DNA of 64,000 nucleotides from assembly GCF_000961885.1 (NCBI RefSeq), contig NZ_JZKH01000003.1:62001-126000 (forward strand). Reading direction: 5' to 3'. A program made the translations under genes and the position numbers. The DNA is from Streptomyces rubellomurinus (GTDB lineage Bacteria > Actinomycetota > Actinomycetes > Streptomycetales > Streptomycetaceae). The notes below the pieces were generated by a model. The model was not told the origin of the DNA. It saw nothing but the letters and a program-made list of their open reading frames with translations, and did not search any database. This document shows, one piece after another, positions 26,827 to 35,180 of this stretch. Positions within the stretch are counted from its first letter, which is position 1; each line of letters starts with the position of its first letter.

Positions 26827-27759
26827 TCAGGGCCGCAGGTGTGCGGCCACGTAGGGGACGGCGATCTGTTCCACCCCGCGGTCGTGGCCGAACGCCGGGT
26901 GGACGTTGACCTCGAAGACCACCCCGCCGCTCTCGGCGGCGAGGTCGACGCCGGCCAGCGGGAGACCGAGGGACTTGGTCGCCGAAACTGCCAACTCCGC
27001 GAGGCCGGGCGGGAGTTCGTCGACCTCCAGCAGGGCGGAGACGGCGCCCTGGCACTCGTTGCACGGCGCGTCCGGGTCCGCCTGGACGTGCTCCACCGCG
27101 CGGACGACCCGGCCGCCGAGGACGACCACCCGGTACTGGTGGCGCTGCCCGTCCGGGGTGAAGTTCCGGGCGTCCCGGGCGATCAGCCAGGCCGTGTCGA
27201 GGCCAGCGTAGTGCCGCGCGGCGGCGGCGAGTTGGGCGTGTGTGGTGACGTGGAAGACGTCGTCGCCGCCCATCCCGACGCACGGCCTGGCCCAGACGTC
27301 GCCGCCGAGCCGTTCGAAGGCGGCCGCGGCGGCTTCCGGGCTCGGCCGGGAGGGGAGCGTGATCGTGGGCATGTGCGGGACGCCGTCCCGGTCGAAGCAG
27401 GCGACCGTACGGTCCTTCTCGGTCGCCGCGCGCCAGGCCTCGGCGTCGGTGCCGAGCGAGCGGACGCCGGACGCCCGCAGCCGCCGCTGGCAGTGGGCGA
27501 ACGCGGGGCGCCGGTGGGGCGGGATCTCGTAGACGACCACCGTGTCCGTGGTGACCACGCGCCCTTCGGCCTCCAGCCGGGCGAGGCCGTCGCCGTCCGC
27601 CTCGATCCGGCCGGTGCCGGTTCCGTCCGTCATGAAGTGCCGCGCGTCCAGGTGGACGGGCTCGCGGCCGGTCAGTCGCCGGACGGCCGCGGCCATCGCG
27701 TCCCGAGTGCCCTCGGTCGAGCTGTGATCGGTCAGAAGAACGAGGTCTCGTCGGCCCAT
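26827..27759 (-). CDS. ATP-grasp family ligase-like protein
   Basis: About 310 residues from the ATG at 27759, where the fold begins (RRDLVLLTDHSSTEG). RimK/ATP-grasp features: TEKDRTVACFDRDGVPHMPT, VWARPCVGMGGDDVF and the metal-binding end GVDLAAESGGVVFEVNVHPAFG. Such enzymes join a carboxylate to an amine or thiol using ATP; the substrate is unknown. The frame continues to a TTG at 27855 that overlaps the upstream hydrolase stop (TTGA), so a longer coupled form is possible, though the extra residues look non-conserved. Cotranscribed with the hydrolase under the TetR-type operator. Confidence 0.75.
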   Translation of the reverse strand: MGRRDLVLLTDHSSTEGTRDAMAAAVRRLTGREPVHLDARHFMTDGTGTGRIEADGDGLARLEAEGRVVTTDTVVVYEIPPHRRPAFAHCQRRLRASGVRSLGTDAEAWRAATEKDRTVACFDRDGVPHMPTITLPSRPSPEAAAAAFERLGGDVWARPCVGMGGDDVFHVTTHAQLAAAARHYAGLDTAWLIARDARNFTPDGQRHQYRVVVLGGRVVRAVEHVQADPDAPCNECQGAVSALLEVDELPPGLAELAVSATKSLGLPLAGVDLAAESGGVVFEVNVHPAFGHDRGVEQIAVPYVAAHLRP

Positions 27760-27851
27760 GCGGCCATGGAAGCGGCGCGCGTCCGGGCGGGGCAAGGGTG
27801 CCTCGCGCGCCATCGGTGTGAGGCGCTGGCCGAAACCGCGTCCGGCGGCGG

Positions 27852-28724
27852 TCAACTCGCCCGGCGGGAGGCCGCGCTGAGGACGGCGGCGAGGACGGCG
27901 GCCGGGTCGTCGGTGGTGAGGGAGTGGCCGGCGCCGGGGACGGTGTGGATCTCGGCGGCCGGGAGCAGGCGGTGGAGGCGTTCGGCGGTGCTGGGGGCGT
28001 CGTGGAGGGCGCTGCGTTCACCGAGGAGGGCGAGGACGGGGGCGCTGACGGCGCGGAGTTCGTCGTCGGTGAGGGTGGTGGCGAGGGGGAGACGACGGCG
28101 GAAGCCGGTCGAGGCGCGGAGCAGGGTCATCAGCTCGTCGTCCAGCAGGGCGCTGTTGCCGAGCCGGCGGGCGAGGCGGTGGCGCAGGCGCCGCGGGGCC
28201 ATGGCGGCCATGCCGCCGAGGACGAGCCAGCGGTAGAAGCCGGGGCGGAGGTCGGCGAGGCCGGCCGAGTCGACCAGGGTGAGGGTGGCGGTGCGGCCGG
28301 GGTGGCGGATCTGGTGGTGGAGGGCGATCCAGCCGCCGTAGGAGCAGCCGACGAGGTGGGCGGCGGGGACGTCGAGGGCGGCGAGGAGTTCTTCGAGCCA
28401 GTCGGCGGCGTCGTGGGCGTCGCGGACGGGGGAGGTCTGCACCCCGGCGCCCGGTTCGCCGAGGGTGTCGACGGCGATGACGGGGTGTCGGGCGGCGAGG
28501 GGCTCGATGTAGGCGTGCCACATCAGGGAGTTGCCGCCGGAGCCGGGGAGCAGCACGATCGGCTCGCCGTGGGCGGTCCCGGCGCGGTGGACGCGGGTGG
28601 TGCCGAAGCCGGTGGTGATGTCGACCGAGGTCCGTTCGCCGCGCCAGAGCCGGGCGAGGGCACGCTCGTAGGCGGTGCGGTAGCGGGCTTCGGCCTTGCT
28701 GTTCCTGAACTCGCTGATTCGCAT
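27852..28724 (-). CDS. Alpha/beta hydrolase
   Basis: 290 residues, ATG. Oxyanion-loop region LLPGSGGNSLMW, nucleophile elbow GCSYGG with Ser128, and catalytic His267 in GAGHSL. The family covers esterases, lactonases and C-C hydrolases. It starts inside a divergent region with a 36-bp palindrome facing a TetR gene, and the ATP-grasp gene follows directly. This arrangement suggests an inducible unit acting on an acyl or lactone compound. Confidence 0.85.
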   Translation of the reverse strand: MRISEFRNSKAEARYRTAYERALARLWRGERTSVDITTGFGTTRVHRAGTAHGEPIVLLPGSGGNSLMWHAYIEPLAARHPVIAVDTLGEPGAGVQTSPVRDAHDAADWLEELLAALDVPAAHLVGCSYGGWIALHHQIRHPGRTATLTLVDSAGLADLRPGFYRWLVLGGMAAMAPRRLRHRLARRLGNSALLDDELMTLLRASTGFRRRLPLATTLTDDELRAVSAPVLALLGERSALHDAPSTAERLHRLLPAAEIHTVPGAGHSLTTDDPAAVLAAVLSAASRRAS

Positions 28725-28760
28725 GGTACATGTGTATCACATGCATGATACGGGTGTACC
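28725..28760. promoter_or_regulatory. 36-bp palindromic operator, probable TetR site
   Basis: Arms of 15 bases (28725-28739 and 28746-28760) match at 12 of 15 around CATGCA; the inner GTATCA/TGATAC and the outer GGTACA/TGTACC are perfect. It touches the hydrolase ATG and lies 24 bases before the TetR ATG. Confidence 0.8.
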
Positions 28761-28784
28761 AGGATCGGATCGTGGAGGGTGAGG

Positions 28785-29390
28785 ATGACCGGGAAGGCCG
28801 ACCACGAGGAGCGGCGGCGGCAGATCGCCGAGGCCCTGCTGCGCATCGCCGACACCGAGGGCCTGCAGTCGGCCAGCATGCGGGCCGTCGCGACCGAGGC
28901 GGGCGTCTCGCTGCGGCTCGTGCAGTACTACTTCACGACGAAGGAGGGCCTGCTGCTGGACGCCCTGGCCCGGCTCGGTGCGCAGCTGCAGGCCCGGATG
29001 GAACGGTGGATCGGCGAGGCGCGCGCCCCCCGGGCGGTGGTGACGGCGGTCCTGTCCTGCGTCCTGCCGACCGATGCCGAGAGCCGCCGGATCACGCGGA
29101 CGTACGCGGCGTACTACACGCTGGTGCTGAACGACCCGGAGGTGCTGGCGAAGCAGGCCGCGCAGCCGCCGGCCGTCCTGGAGGGCTTCCTGGCCAAGCA
29201 GTTGAGGGCGGCGCGGGAGGCCGGGGAGATCGCGCCGGAGCGGGACGTCGAGATGGCGGCGGCCGGGCTGCTGGCGATGGTGAACGGGCTGGGGTCGAGC
29301 GTGCTGGGCGGGCAGCGGGACGGCGAGCAGGCGCTGGCGATCCTCCGGCACCACCTGGACGAGCTGTTCGGGGGGCCCGGGGCCGGGTGA
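28785..29390 (+). CDS. TetR-family regulator
   Basis: 201 residues. An N-terminal TetR helix-turn-helix (RRQIAEALLRIADTEGLQSA; SLRLVQYYFTTKEGLL) is followed by a variable ligand domain. ATG at 28785 is preferred over the GTG at 28779 because GGAGG (28774-28778) gives six-base spacing only for the ATG. It probably represses itself and the divergent hydrolase/ATP-grasp operon through the palindrome between them. Confidence 0.9.
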   Translation: MTGKADHEERRRQIAEALLRIADTEGLQSASMRAVATEAGVSLRLVQYYFTTKEGLLLDALARLGAQLQARMERWIGEARAPRAVVTAVLSCVLPTDAESRRITRTYAAYYTLVLNDPEVLAKQAAQPPAVLEGFLAKQLRAAREAGEIAPERDVEMAAAGLLAMVNGLGSSVLGGQRDGEQALAILRHHLDELFGGPGAG

Positions 29391-29391
29391 G

Positions 29392-29417
29392 ACCGGCCCC
29401 GCGTCGACGGGGCCGGT
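29392..29417. terminator. Hairpin after the TetR gene
   Basis: ACCGGCCCCG (29392-29401) and CGGGGCCGGT (29408-29417) form a perfect 10-bp stem with loop CGTCGA, in the convergent gap before the triple-repeat protein gene. Confidence 0.8.
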
Positions 29418-29441
29418 GCGAGGCCGGGTGCGCCGGGGGCG

Positions 29442-30182
29442 TCAGGCGATGCGGAAGGACTTGACGCCCGAGAGGATCGGGACGAACTGGTACTGCCCGT
29501 CGCCCTGACCGCAGGAGGGCTGCGTGTCGGGGGTGTTGGAGATGTTCGTCCCGGCCTTGAACCGCCCGTCCTGGCTCGGGGCGAAGGTCGTCATGTGGTC
29601 GTGGTAACGGTCGAAGTAGTACATGCACTGGTGCAGGTTCAGGTAGTGCCCGGCGGTCAGGTCCAGGGGTGTGGCGCTCGACAGCAGGGGAATGGGGAGG
29701 TCGGCGCCCCCGCCGCCGCAAACGACCTGGCTGTCGGGCGAGTTGGAGACATTGGTGGCGGTGTAGAACTTGGGGTCGGTGGCCCCCACCACCGTGGTGA
29801 GGTGGTCCTGGTCGTAGTCGCTCCAGAAGATGCACTGGTGCAGGTTCAGGTAGCGCCCGGCGGTGAGGTCGTAGCCTTCGGCGCCCGTGTAGACGTTGAG
29901 CTCGTAGGTGCCGTCCCCGGGGCCGCACACGGCGGCGGAGGCGGGGGTGTCGGAGATGTCCGTGCCGGCGATGAACCGGCCGTCCAGGCTCGGGACCAGG
30001 GTGGTCATGAGATCGAAGTTGGCCCGCCCGAGCGGGCTGTTGTAGACGCACTGGTGCAGGTTGAGGTACCGGCCGGCCGGGGCCTGCGGGGCGCCGTGGA
30101 CGGCGGGGGAGGCAGTGGCCGGGGCCGGGCCGGCCAGTGCGGTGACGGCCAGGGCGGCGGCTGCGAGCGCGGCGATGCGCAT
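29442..30182 (-). CDS. Secreted protein of three YLNLHQC repeats
   Basis: 246 residues, ATG with AGAGGA upstream. A Sec signal (about 1-25) is followed by three tandem units of about 69 residues at 36-104, 105-173 and 174-246. Each opens with AG[R/H]YLNLHQC, continues with an acidic/aromatic stretch then TT, a [T/N][N/D][I/V]S[N/D][T/S]P segment, and a second Cys before G-G. Cysteines are at 45/86, 117/155 and 186/224, so one disulfide per unit is likely. I do not recognise the family. The DNA coding the repeat starts is almost identical in two units. It may be a surface or secreted binding module. Confidence 0.8.
   Translation of the reverse strand: MRIAALAAAALAVTALAGPAPATASPAVHGAPQAPAGRYLNLHQCVYNSPLGRANFDLMTTLVPSLDGRFIAGTDISDTPASAAVCGPGDGTYELNVYTGAEGYDLTAGRYLNLHQCIFWSDYDQDHLTTVVGATDPKFYTATNVSNSPDSQVVCGGGGADLPIPLLSSATPLDLTAGHYLNLHQCMYYFDRYHDHMTTFAPSQDGRFKAGTNISNTPDTQPSCGQGDGQYQFVPILSGVKSFRIA
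29625..30070. repeat. Direct repeats encoding the YLNLHQC unit
   Basis: Stretches at about 29625-29664 and 29832-29870 agree over some 37 bases with two or three differences, and a third weaker copy begins near 30048. They code the start of each protein repeat, pointing to intragenic duplication. Confidence 0.75.
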
Positions 30183-30428
30183 GGGGATCCTCTGGGGTGG
30201 TGCGCGGCCGCTCCGAGCGAGCGGCCGTCACGCCAGAGGCTTCCCGGGGCGCCGGACACCGAGGATCGCCGCGCCCGGAACTTCACCTGAAACGACCGGG
30301 GGGTCTCCGCTCCCGCGCGGGCGCCAGCACCCGTACGGGACGGGTGCCTTCCCCGTTCTTCGCCCCAGCCCGTCGAACCGGACCAGGTCGCAGCCGCCCC
30401 CGTGGCGGCTGCGGCCCCGCCGGCCGGC

Positions 30429-30797
30429 TCAGTTCTTCTTCTCGAACCCCGCCAGCAGTCCGCGCGGGTCGAAGGTCACCCGGATCCGGACGATCTTCCC
30501 GTTCTCCACGTGCATCCAGTTCGCGGTCGGCGCCGGCGGGGCGATGCTGGTGCGCAGCTCGAACCAGGTGATCACCTCGTCGCCTTCCGCCACCCGGACC
30601 TTCACGTCGATCTTCTCCAGTACCTGCCCGAGCCCCCGCAGCCCGCCCAGGGCCTCCTCGACCCCCGAGGCCGTGCCGAGCGCGCCGACGAAGTCCACGT
30701 CGTCGGCCAGCAGCCCCCGGATGGTGTCGAAGTCGCCCGCCTCCCAGGCGGTGAAGTAGGTCTCGGCCAGCTCGCGTGCAGTCTTCGTCGTCGTCAT
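30429..30797 (-). CDS. SnoaL-like/NTF2-fold protein
   Basis: 122 residues, ATG with GGAGAC just upstream. The pattern LAETYFTAWEAGDFDTIRGLLADDVDFVG and later WFELRTSIAPPAPT...NWMHVENGKIVRIRV is typical of NTF2-fold/SnoaL-like proteins, which include cyclases, isomerases and ketosteroid-isomerase-like enzymes. No neighbour fixes the substrate. Confidence 0.82.
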   Translation of the reverse strand: MTTTKTARELAETYFTAWEAGDFDTIRGLLADDVDFVGALGTASGVEEALGGLRGLGQVLEKIDVKVRVAEGDEVITWFELRTSIAPPAPTANWMHVENGKIVRIRVTFDPRGLLAGFEKKN

Positions 30798-30997
30798 GTC
30801 TCCATGCTCCCGGCTGCCCGTCCATCCGTCCAACAGATGGATCGGATGCTGAACATCACTATCAGTGATATCTGCGGGCCCCCGGAAGTGACGCATCGTT
30901 GCCGCCTTCACGCTGAGTGAATGTCAGCTGGCCCGGTTTCGCCCGCTCCGACCAGGTAAGGCGCTCCTCAGCTGGAATGCGAAGGAGGCGGGAATCG

Positions 30998-31849
30998 ATG
31001 ATCACCCAACAGCAGGCCCGTTCCATGCTGAACCACCCGGTTCACGACGCCGAGGGCGTCAGGATCGGCAAGGCGGACCATGTGTACCTCGACGACGCCA
31101 CTGGCAAGCCGCAGTGGGTCAGCGTCAAGACCGGATGGTTCGGATCGAGCGAGTCGTTCGTGCCGATCGGCGACGCGAAGGTCGTCGACGACCACCTGCA
31201 GGTGCCGTACCCGAAGGAGAAGGTCAAGGCCGCGCCGATGGTCGCCCTGGAGGAGGGCGGGCACCTGGCCCGGCGGGAGGAGCGTCGCCTCTACCAGCAC
31301 TACGGCATCGCGACGGGCAACGGCGGCAGGGCCGTCGAGCGGACCGCCGCCGGCGGCGGGACCACTGCTCCCGCCGTGGCGCCGGCCGGATCCCCCCTCG
31401 TGACCCCCACGCCCGCCGCCGCGCGGTCGGGCGATCGCCGGGGGTGGGACGGCGCGATGACCCGGTCCGAGGAGCGGATGAGCGTCGGCGTCGAACGCTA
31501 CGAGAGCGGCCACGCCAAGCTGCACAAGTACGTCGTCACCGAGGAGGAGCGGCAGACCGTGCCGGTGCGGCACGAGGAGGTCCGCGTCGAGCACGAGCCC
31601 ATCACCGACGCCAACCGGGGCGCCGCGATGTCCGGCGAGCCGATCGCGGAGGCCGAGCACGAGGTCACCCTGCACGCCGAGCGCGCGGTCGTGCGCACCG
31701 AGGCCGTCCCGGTCGAGCGCGTGCGGCTGGTGACCGAGGAGCGCGTCGAGCAGCAGACCGTCACCGGCCAGGTGCGCAAGGAGCGCATCGAGGCCGACCT
31801 CCCCGGCGGGACGGAAGGGATCCGGGGGAAGGAGACCCCTCGCCGGTGA
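30998..31849 (+). CDS. PRC-barrel and DUF2382 (YsnF/AvaK-like) stress protein
   Basis: 283 residues, ATG at 30998 with GAAGGAGG upstream. A PRC-barrel domain is at about 1-85 (NHPVHDAEGVRIGKADHVYLDD), a Pro/Ala linker at about 115-155, and the DUF2382 domain at about 165-275 (EERMSVGVERYESGHAKLHKY; HAERAVVRTEAVPVERVRL). Proteins of this type are linked to general stress in Gram-positive bacteria; the molecular role is not known. Closed by a hairpin at 31866. Confidence 0.88.
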   Translation: MITQQQARSMLNHPVHDAEGVRIGKADHVYLDDATGKPQWVSVKTGWFGSSESFVPIGDAKVVDDHLQVPYPKEKVKAAPMVALEEGGHLARREERRLYQHYGIATGNGGRAVERTAAGGGTTAPAVAPAGSPLVTPTPAAARSGDRRGWDGAMTRSEERMSVGVERYESGHAKLHKYVVTEEERQTVPVRHEEVRVEHEPITDANRGAAMSGEPIAEAEHEVTLHAERAVVRTEAVPVERVRLVTEERVEQQTVTGQVRKERIEADLPGGTEGIRGKETPRR

Positions 31850-31865
31850 GGAGCCCGGCGAGGAG

Positions 31866-31894
31866 CCGCGCCCCCGCCCCGCGCGGGGGCGCGG
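31866..31894 (+). terminator. Hairpin after the DUF2382 gene
   Basis: CCGCGCCCCCG (31866-31876) and CGGGGGCGCGG (31884-31894) form a perfect 11-bp stem. Confidence 0.8.
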
Positions 31895-31920
31895 CCGCCC
31901 GTCGCCTATCGTCAGCGGTC

Positions 31921-32799
31921 ATGGAGATGCACCAGCTGCGCTACTTCGCCGCCGTGGTCGACGAGGGTTCCTTCACCGCCGCGGCCGCGCGGCTGCACGT
32001 GAGCCAGTCCGGCATCAGCACCCAGGTGGCCAAGCTGGAGCGCGAGTTGGGCCAGCAGCTGCTGGACCGGCCCGGCCGGGGCGGGGTGCGGCTCACGCCC
32101 GCGGGCGAGGCCGTCCTGCCGCTGGCCAAGAGCGCCCTGGCCACGCTCGACGCCATCCGGTACACGGCCGCCGAGTTCGCCGACGCGGTGCGCGGCCGGG
32201 TCCGGCTCGGCATGATCATGGGCTGCTCGATCCCGCCGTTCCTGGACGCCGTCGCCGACCTGGGCCGTACCCACCCCGGCGTCGAACTGAGCCTGCACGA
32301 GGGCCACTCCGACCTGCTCCAGTCCCAAGTCCTGGCCGGATCGATCGACTTGGCACTGATCGGCTACGCGGGAGAGGTCGGCCCCGGTCTGGAGGCCACC
32401 GTCGTCATCGACGAGCCGATCGCCGCCGTCGTCCAGCCCGGCCACCGCCTCGACCGGCCGGAGCTGCGGCTCGCCGACCTGTACGGCGAGAAGGTCCTCT
32501 GCCTCTCCCCGGGGACGGGCCTGCGCGCCGCCTACGAGCGCTCCTGCGCCCAACTCGGCCTCGCCGCCCGGGTGGACATCGACGCCAGCTCCCCGGCCAC
32601 CCTCCTGCGCCTGGCCGAGCGCGGCGCGGGCGTCGCCGTCCTCAGCACGTCCTCGGTCGAGAACCCCGGCCTGCGGACCGTCCCGATCGCCGACGCCGCC
32701 GTGCACTCCCGCCTCGGCCTGGTCGCCCGCCCGGACCAGCACTCCCCGGCCGTCCGCCTGCTGCACGCCAAGCTCGTTGCCGCACTGGGGGGTTGCTGA
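31921..32799 (+). CDS. LysR-family regulator
   Basis: 292 residues. An N-terminal LysR helix-turn-helix (LRYFAAVVDEGSFTAAAARLHVSQ) and an effector-binding domain in two lobes from about residue 90 (GRVRLGMIMGCSIPPFLDAV). ATG at 31921; MEMHQLRYF offers a second Met at position 3. LysR targets are often divergent, but here the upstream neighbour points the same way, so the target is unclear. Confidence 0.9.
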   Translation: MEMHQLRYFAAVVDEGSFTAAAARLHVSQSGISTQVAKLERELGQQLLDRPGRGGVRLTPAGEAVLPLAKSALATLDAIRYTAAEFADAVRGRVRLGMIMGCSIPPFLDAVADLGRTHPGVELSLHEGHSDLLQSQVLAGSIDLALIGYAGEVGPGLEATVVIDEPIAAVVQPGHRLDRPELRLADLYGEKVLCLSPGTGLRAAYERSCAQLGLAARVDIDASSPATLLRLAERGAGVAVLSTSSVENPGLRTVPIADAAVHSRLGLVARPDQHSPAVRLLHAKLVAALGGC

Positions 32800-32958
32800 T
32801 ACTTCCGCGAGCACGTCAACAGGGGGGCCGAGCTTTCCCTCGCACGGGTGGTGCTCGGCGCCTCGCGGGCGGGTAGATGCCTCTCCGAACCCGTGACCAC
32901 CCGCTGACTCCCGCGCGACCGCCACCGCGCGAAGGCGCCTCACCCGCAGGGACCACAT

Positions 32959-33315
32959 GTGAACGTGCGCAAGAACATCGCCGTCCTCGCCCTGACCGCC
33001 GCACTGACGGCCGGCCTGGCCACGTTCGGCCTCCCGGCCTCCGCCGCCGAATGCGGTGTCCGCTCGGACGGGAGGCTGTACTGCGGCAACAAGGCCGGGG
33101 CCAAGGGCTATGCGGACCGCTCCTACCGCTCGGCGACCCGCGGCCAGCTCAACGGCACCTTCAGCTGGTTCCAGTGCTGGGGCCACGGCGACCCCCACCC
33201 GGGCGGCAACGACATCTGGTACTGGACCGAGCTCGACAACGGCGCCTGGGGCAATGTGCCCGCCGTCGACGTCTCCACCGGTCAGGACCCGGCTCCCGGG
33301 CTGCGGGAGTGCTGA
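32959..33315 (+). CDS. Small secreted cysteine protein
   Basis: 118 residues, GTG with CAGGGA upstream. Sec signal with cleavage near ASAA about residue 31. The mature part is about 87 residues with four Cys (AECGV, LYCGN, FQCWG, REC at the C-terminus), enough for two disulfides, and is rich in Trp, Tyr and Gly (WYWTELDNGAWG). No recognised family; it could be a secreted inhibitor or wall-associated protein. Confidence 0.75.
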   Translation: MNVRKNIAVLALTAALTAGLATFGLPASAAECGVRSDGRLYCGNKAGAKGYADRSYRSATRGQLNGTFSWFQCWGHGDPHPGGNDIWYWTELDNGAWGNVPAVDVSTGQDPAPGLREC

Positions 33316-33337
33316 CCGGCAGCGTCGGCGTGCTCCC

Positions 33338-33359
33338 GAGCGCGCCCGTGAGCGCGCTC
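33338..33359. terminator. Hairpin between convergent genes
   Basis: GAGCGCGC (33338-33345) and GCGCGCTC (33352-33359) form an 8-bp stem between the secreted protein gene and the ECF sigma gene. Confidence 0.6.
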
Positions 33360-33365
33360 AGGAAC

Positions 33366-34607
33366 TCAGCGAGGCCGCTCCGCCTCCGGTGAGACGGGCC
33401 GTACCCGCCCGGCCCGGGCCTCCAGGTGCCGGCGCTCGGCGAGACTGGCCGTGGCCTTCGCGGCGCGCAGGTAGTGCTCGTACGCCCCGGCGGTGTCGCC
33501 GGTGCGCTCCAGCAGGTGCGCCCGGACGGAGAGCAGCCGGTGGTGCCCGGCCATCCGCGCGTCGCCGTCCAGGGCCGCCAGCAGGGCCAGCCCGGCGTCC
33601 GGGCCCGCCACCTCGGCCAGGGCGATCGCCCGGTTGAGCGTGACCATCGGGTTGGGCGCGATGCGCTCCAGGATCAGGTAGAGCGCGTGCACCTGCCGCC
33701 AGTCGGTCTCCTCGGCCTCGGCCGCGTCGGCGTGGGTGGCCGCGATCGCGGCCTGCAGCTGGTACGGGCCGAGCACCGGGCCCGCCAGCGAGGCCTTCAC
33801 CAGGGCGGTGCCCTCCTCGACCATCGCGCCGTCCCACGCCGTGCGGTCCTGCTCGGCCAACGGCACCAGGTCCCCGGCGGCCGTCGTCCGGGCCGCCCGG
33901 CGGGCGTGGGTGAGCAGCATCAGCGCGAGCAGCCCGGAGACCTCGCCGTCCTCGGGCAGCTGCGCGTGCACCAGGCGGGTGAGGCGGATCGCCTCGCCCG
34001 CGAGGTCCGGGCGGGTGAGGTCGGTCCCCGAGGAGGCGGTGTAGCCCTCGTTGAAGATCAGGTAGAGCACCTGGAGGACGACCCGCAGCCGCTCCTCCCG
34101 CTCCGGGCCGGCCGGCAGCTCGAACCTGCTGCCGGCCGCCCGGATCCGCTGCTTGGCCCGGCTGATCCGGGCCGCCATCGTCGCCTCCGGCACCAGGAAC
34201 GCGCGGGCGATCTCGGCCGTGGTCAGCCCGCCGACCGCCCGCAGGGTGAGCGCCGTCCGGGAGGCGGCGGTCAGCGTGGGGTGGCAGCACAGGAACAGCA
34301 GGAGCAGCGTGTCGTCGGTGTCCGGCACGTCCTCGGGCGGTGCGGGTTCGGCGGCCGTCGCCGCCTCGCGTGCGCGGCGCGCGTGGTCGCTGCGCAGCTG
34401 GTCGACGTACCGCCGGGAGGCGACCGTCACCAGCCAGCCGCGCGGACTGCCCGGCACCCCCTCCTCGGGCCACTGGACGGTCGCGGCGAGGACGGCCTCC
34501 TGCACGGCGTCCTCGCAGCCCTCGAACTGTCCGTAGCGGCGTACCAAGGTGCCGAGGACCTGCGGCGCGAGCTCGCGCAGCAGGCCCTCGAAGTCCGGTG
34601 CTGTCAT
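33366..34607 (-). CDS. ECF42-type RNA polymerase sigma factor
   Basis: 413 residues, more than twice an ordinary ECF sigma. Sigma-2 (QVLGTLVRRYGQFEGCEDAVQEA) and sigma-4 (GGLTTAEIARAFLVPEATMAARISRAKQRI) are followed by a long C-terminal extension (about 190-410) with TPR-like helical repeats (NPMVTLNRAIALAEV; LRAHLLERTGDTAGAYEHY-like), the mark of ECF42. The ATG overlaps the stop of the DGPF gene (ATGA). ECF42 factors have no classic anti-sigma; the extension and DGPF partner are thought to matter for control. Confidence 0.9.
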   Translation of the reverse strand: MTAPDFEGLLRELAPQVLGTLVRRYGQFEGCEDAVQEAVLAATVQWPEEGVPGSPRGWLVTVASRRYVDQLRSDHARRAREAATAAEPAPPEDVPDTDDTLLLLFLCCHPTLTAASRTALTLRAVGGLTTAEIARAFLVPEATMAARISRAKQRIRAAGSRFELPAGPEREERLRVVLQVLYLIFNEGYTASSGTDLTRPDLAGEAIRLTRLVHAQLPEDGEVSGLLALMLLTHARRAARTTAAGDLVPLAEQDRTAWDGAMVEEGTALVKASLAGPVLGPYQLQAAIAATHADAAEAEETDWRQVHALYLILERIAPNPMVTLNRAIALAEVAGPDAGLALLAALDGDARMAGHHRLLSVRAHLLERTGDTAGAYEHYLRAAKATASLAERRHLEARAGRVRPVSPEAERPR

Positions 34608-34975
34608 GCCTCCAAGTGTCCGTCGGAGAACATCACCTGCCGCACCTCGACACCCAGGCCCTCGACGGCGGCGTCCGGGATGCGCGCGGCCAGCTCGATC
34701 GCGCGCTCCCGGTCCTCGCAGTCGACCAGGTAGAAGCCGCCGAGGAACTCCTTGGCCTCCAGGAACGGGCCGTCGGTGACGACCGGCTGCCCGCCGCGGA
34801 CGGTCACCACGGCCGCCTGCGCCGGGTCGACCAGGGCCTGCGTGGTGATCAGCTCACCGGACGCCTTCAGGTCCTCGATGAACGCGCCGTGGCCGGCGCC
34901 GATCGCGGCCTTCTCCTCGTCGGTCAGCGCCTCCAGCACGGCCGGGTTGATGTGCAGGCTGATCAGGAACTTCAT
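34604..34975 (-). CDS. YCII-related DGPF-domain protein
   Basis: 123 residues, ATG. A ferredoxin-like YCII fold with the naming motif TDGPFLEAKEFLGGFYLVD. The family is habitually coupled to ECF42 sigma genes, as here by a four-base overlap. It probably acts in the same signalling unit. Confidence 0.9.
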   Translation of the reverse strand: MKFLISLHINPAVLEALTDEEKAAIGAGHGAFIEDLKASGELITTQALVDPAQAAVVTVRGGQPVVTDGPFLEAKEFLGGFYLVDCEDRERAIELAARIPDAAVEGLGVEVRQVMFSDGHLEA

Positions 34976-35180
34976 CTCGGGACTCCCTCGGGTGCGCGGG
35001 CCCCGGCGGGGCCCTTCGACGGGTGGTCGGAGCGGCCGCCGCCTTCTTGACGTCCCGCGGCGGAAATCTCCCACGACTTTTCCGGTCACCGCGGCCGGCC
35101 GCGCCGGTGTCAAGAAACGCCCGGCCGCTCCGACCCCGGTCCGAACGCTCCACGACCCGAGAGAACACGGAGTTCCCGAG

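Noticed and set aside
30930..30970. A stress-sigma (GTTTCG/GGGTAT-like) promoter before the DUF2382 gene
   Set aside because: GTTTCG is present near 30939 but no matching -10 is found at the right distance.
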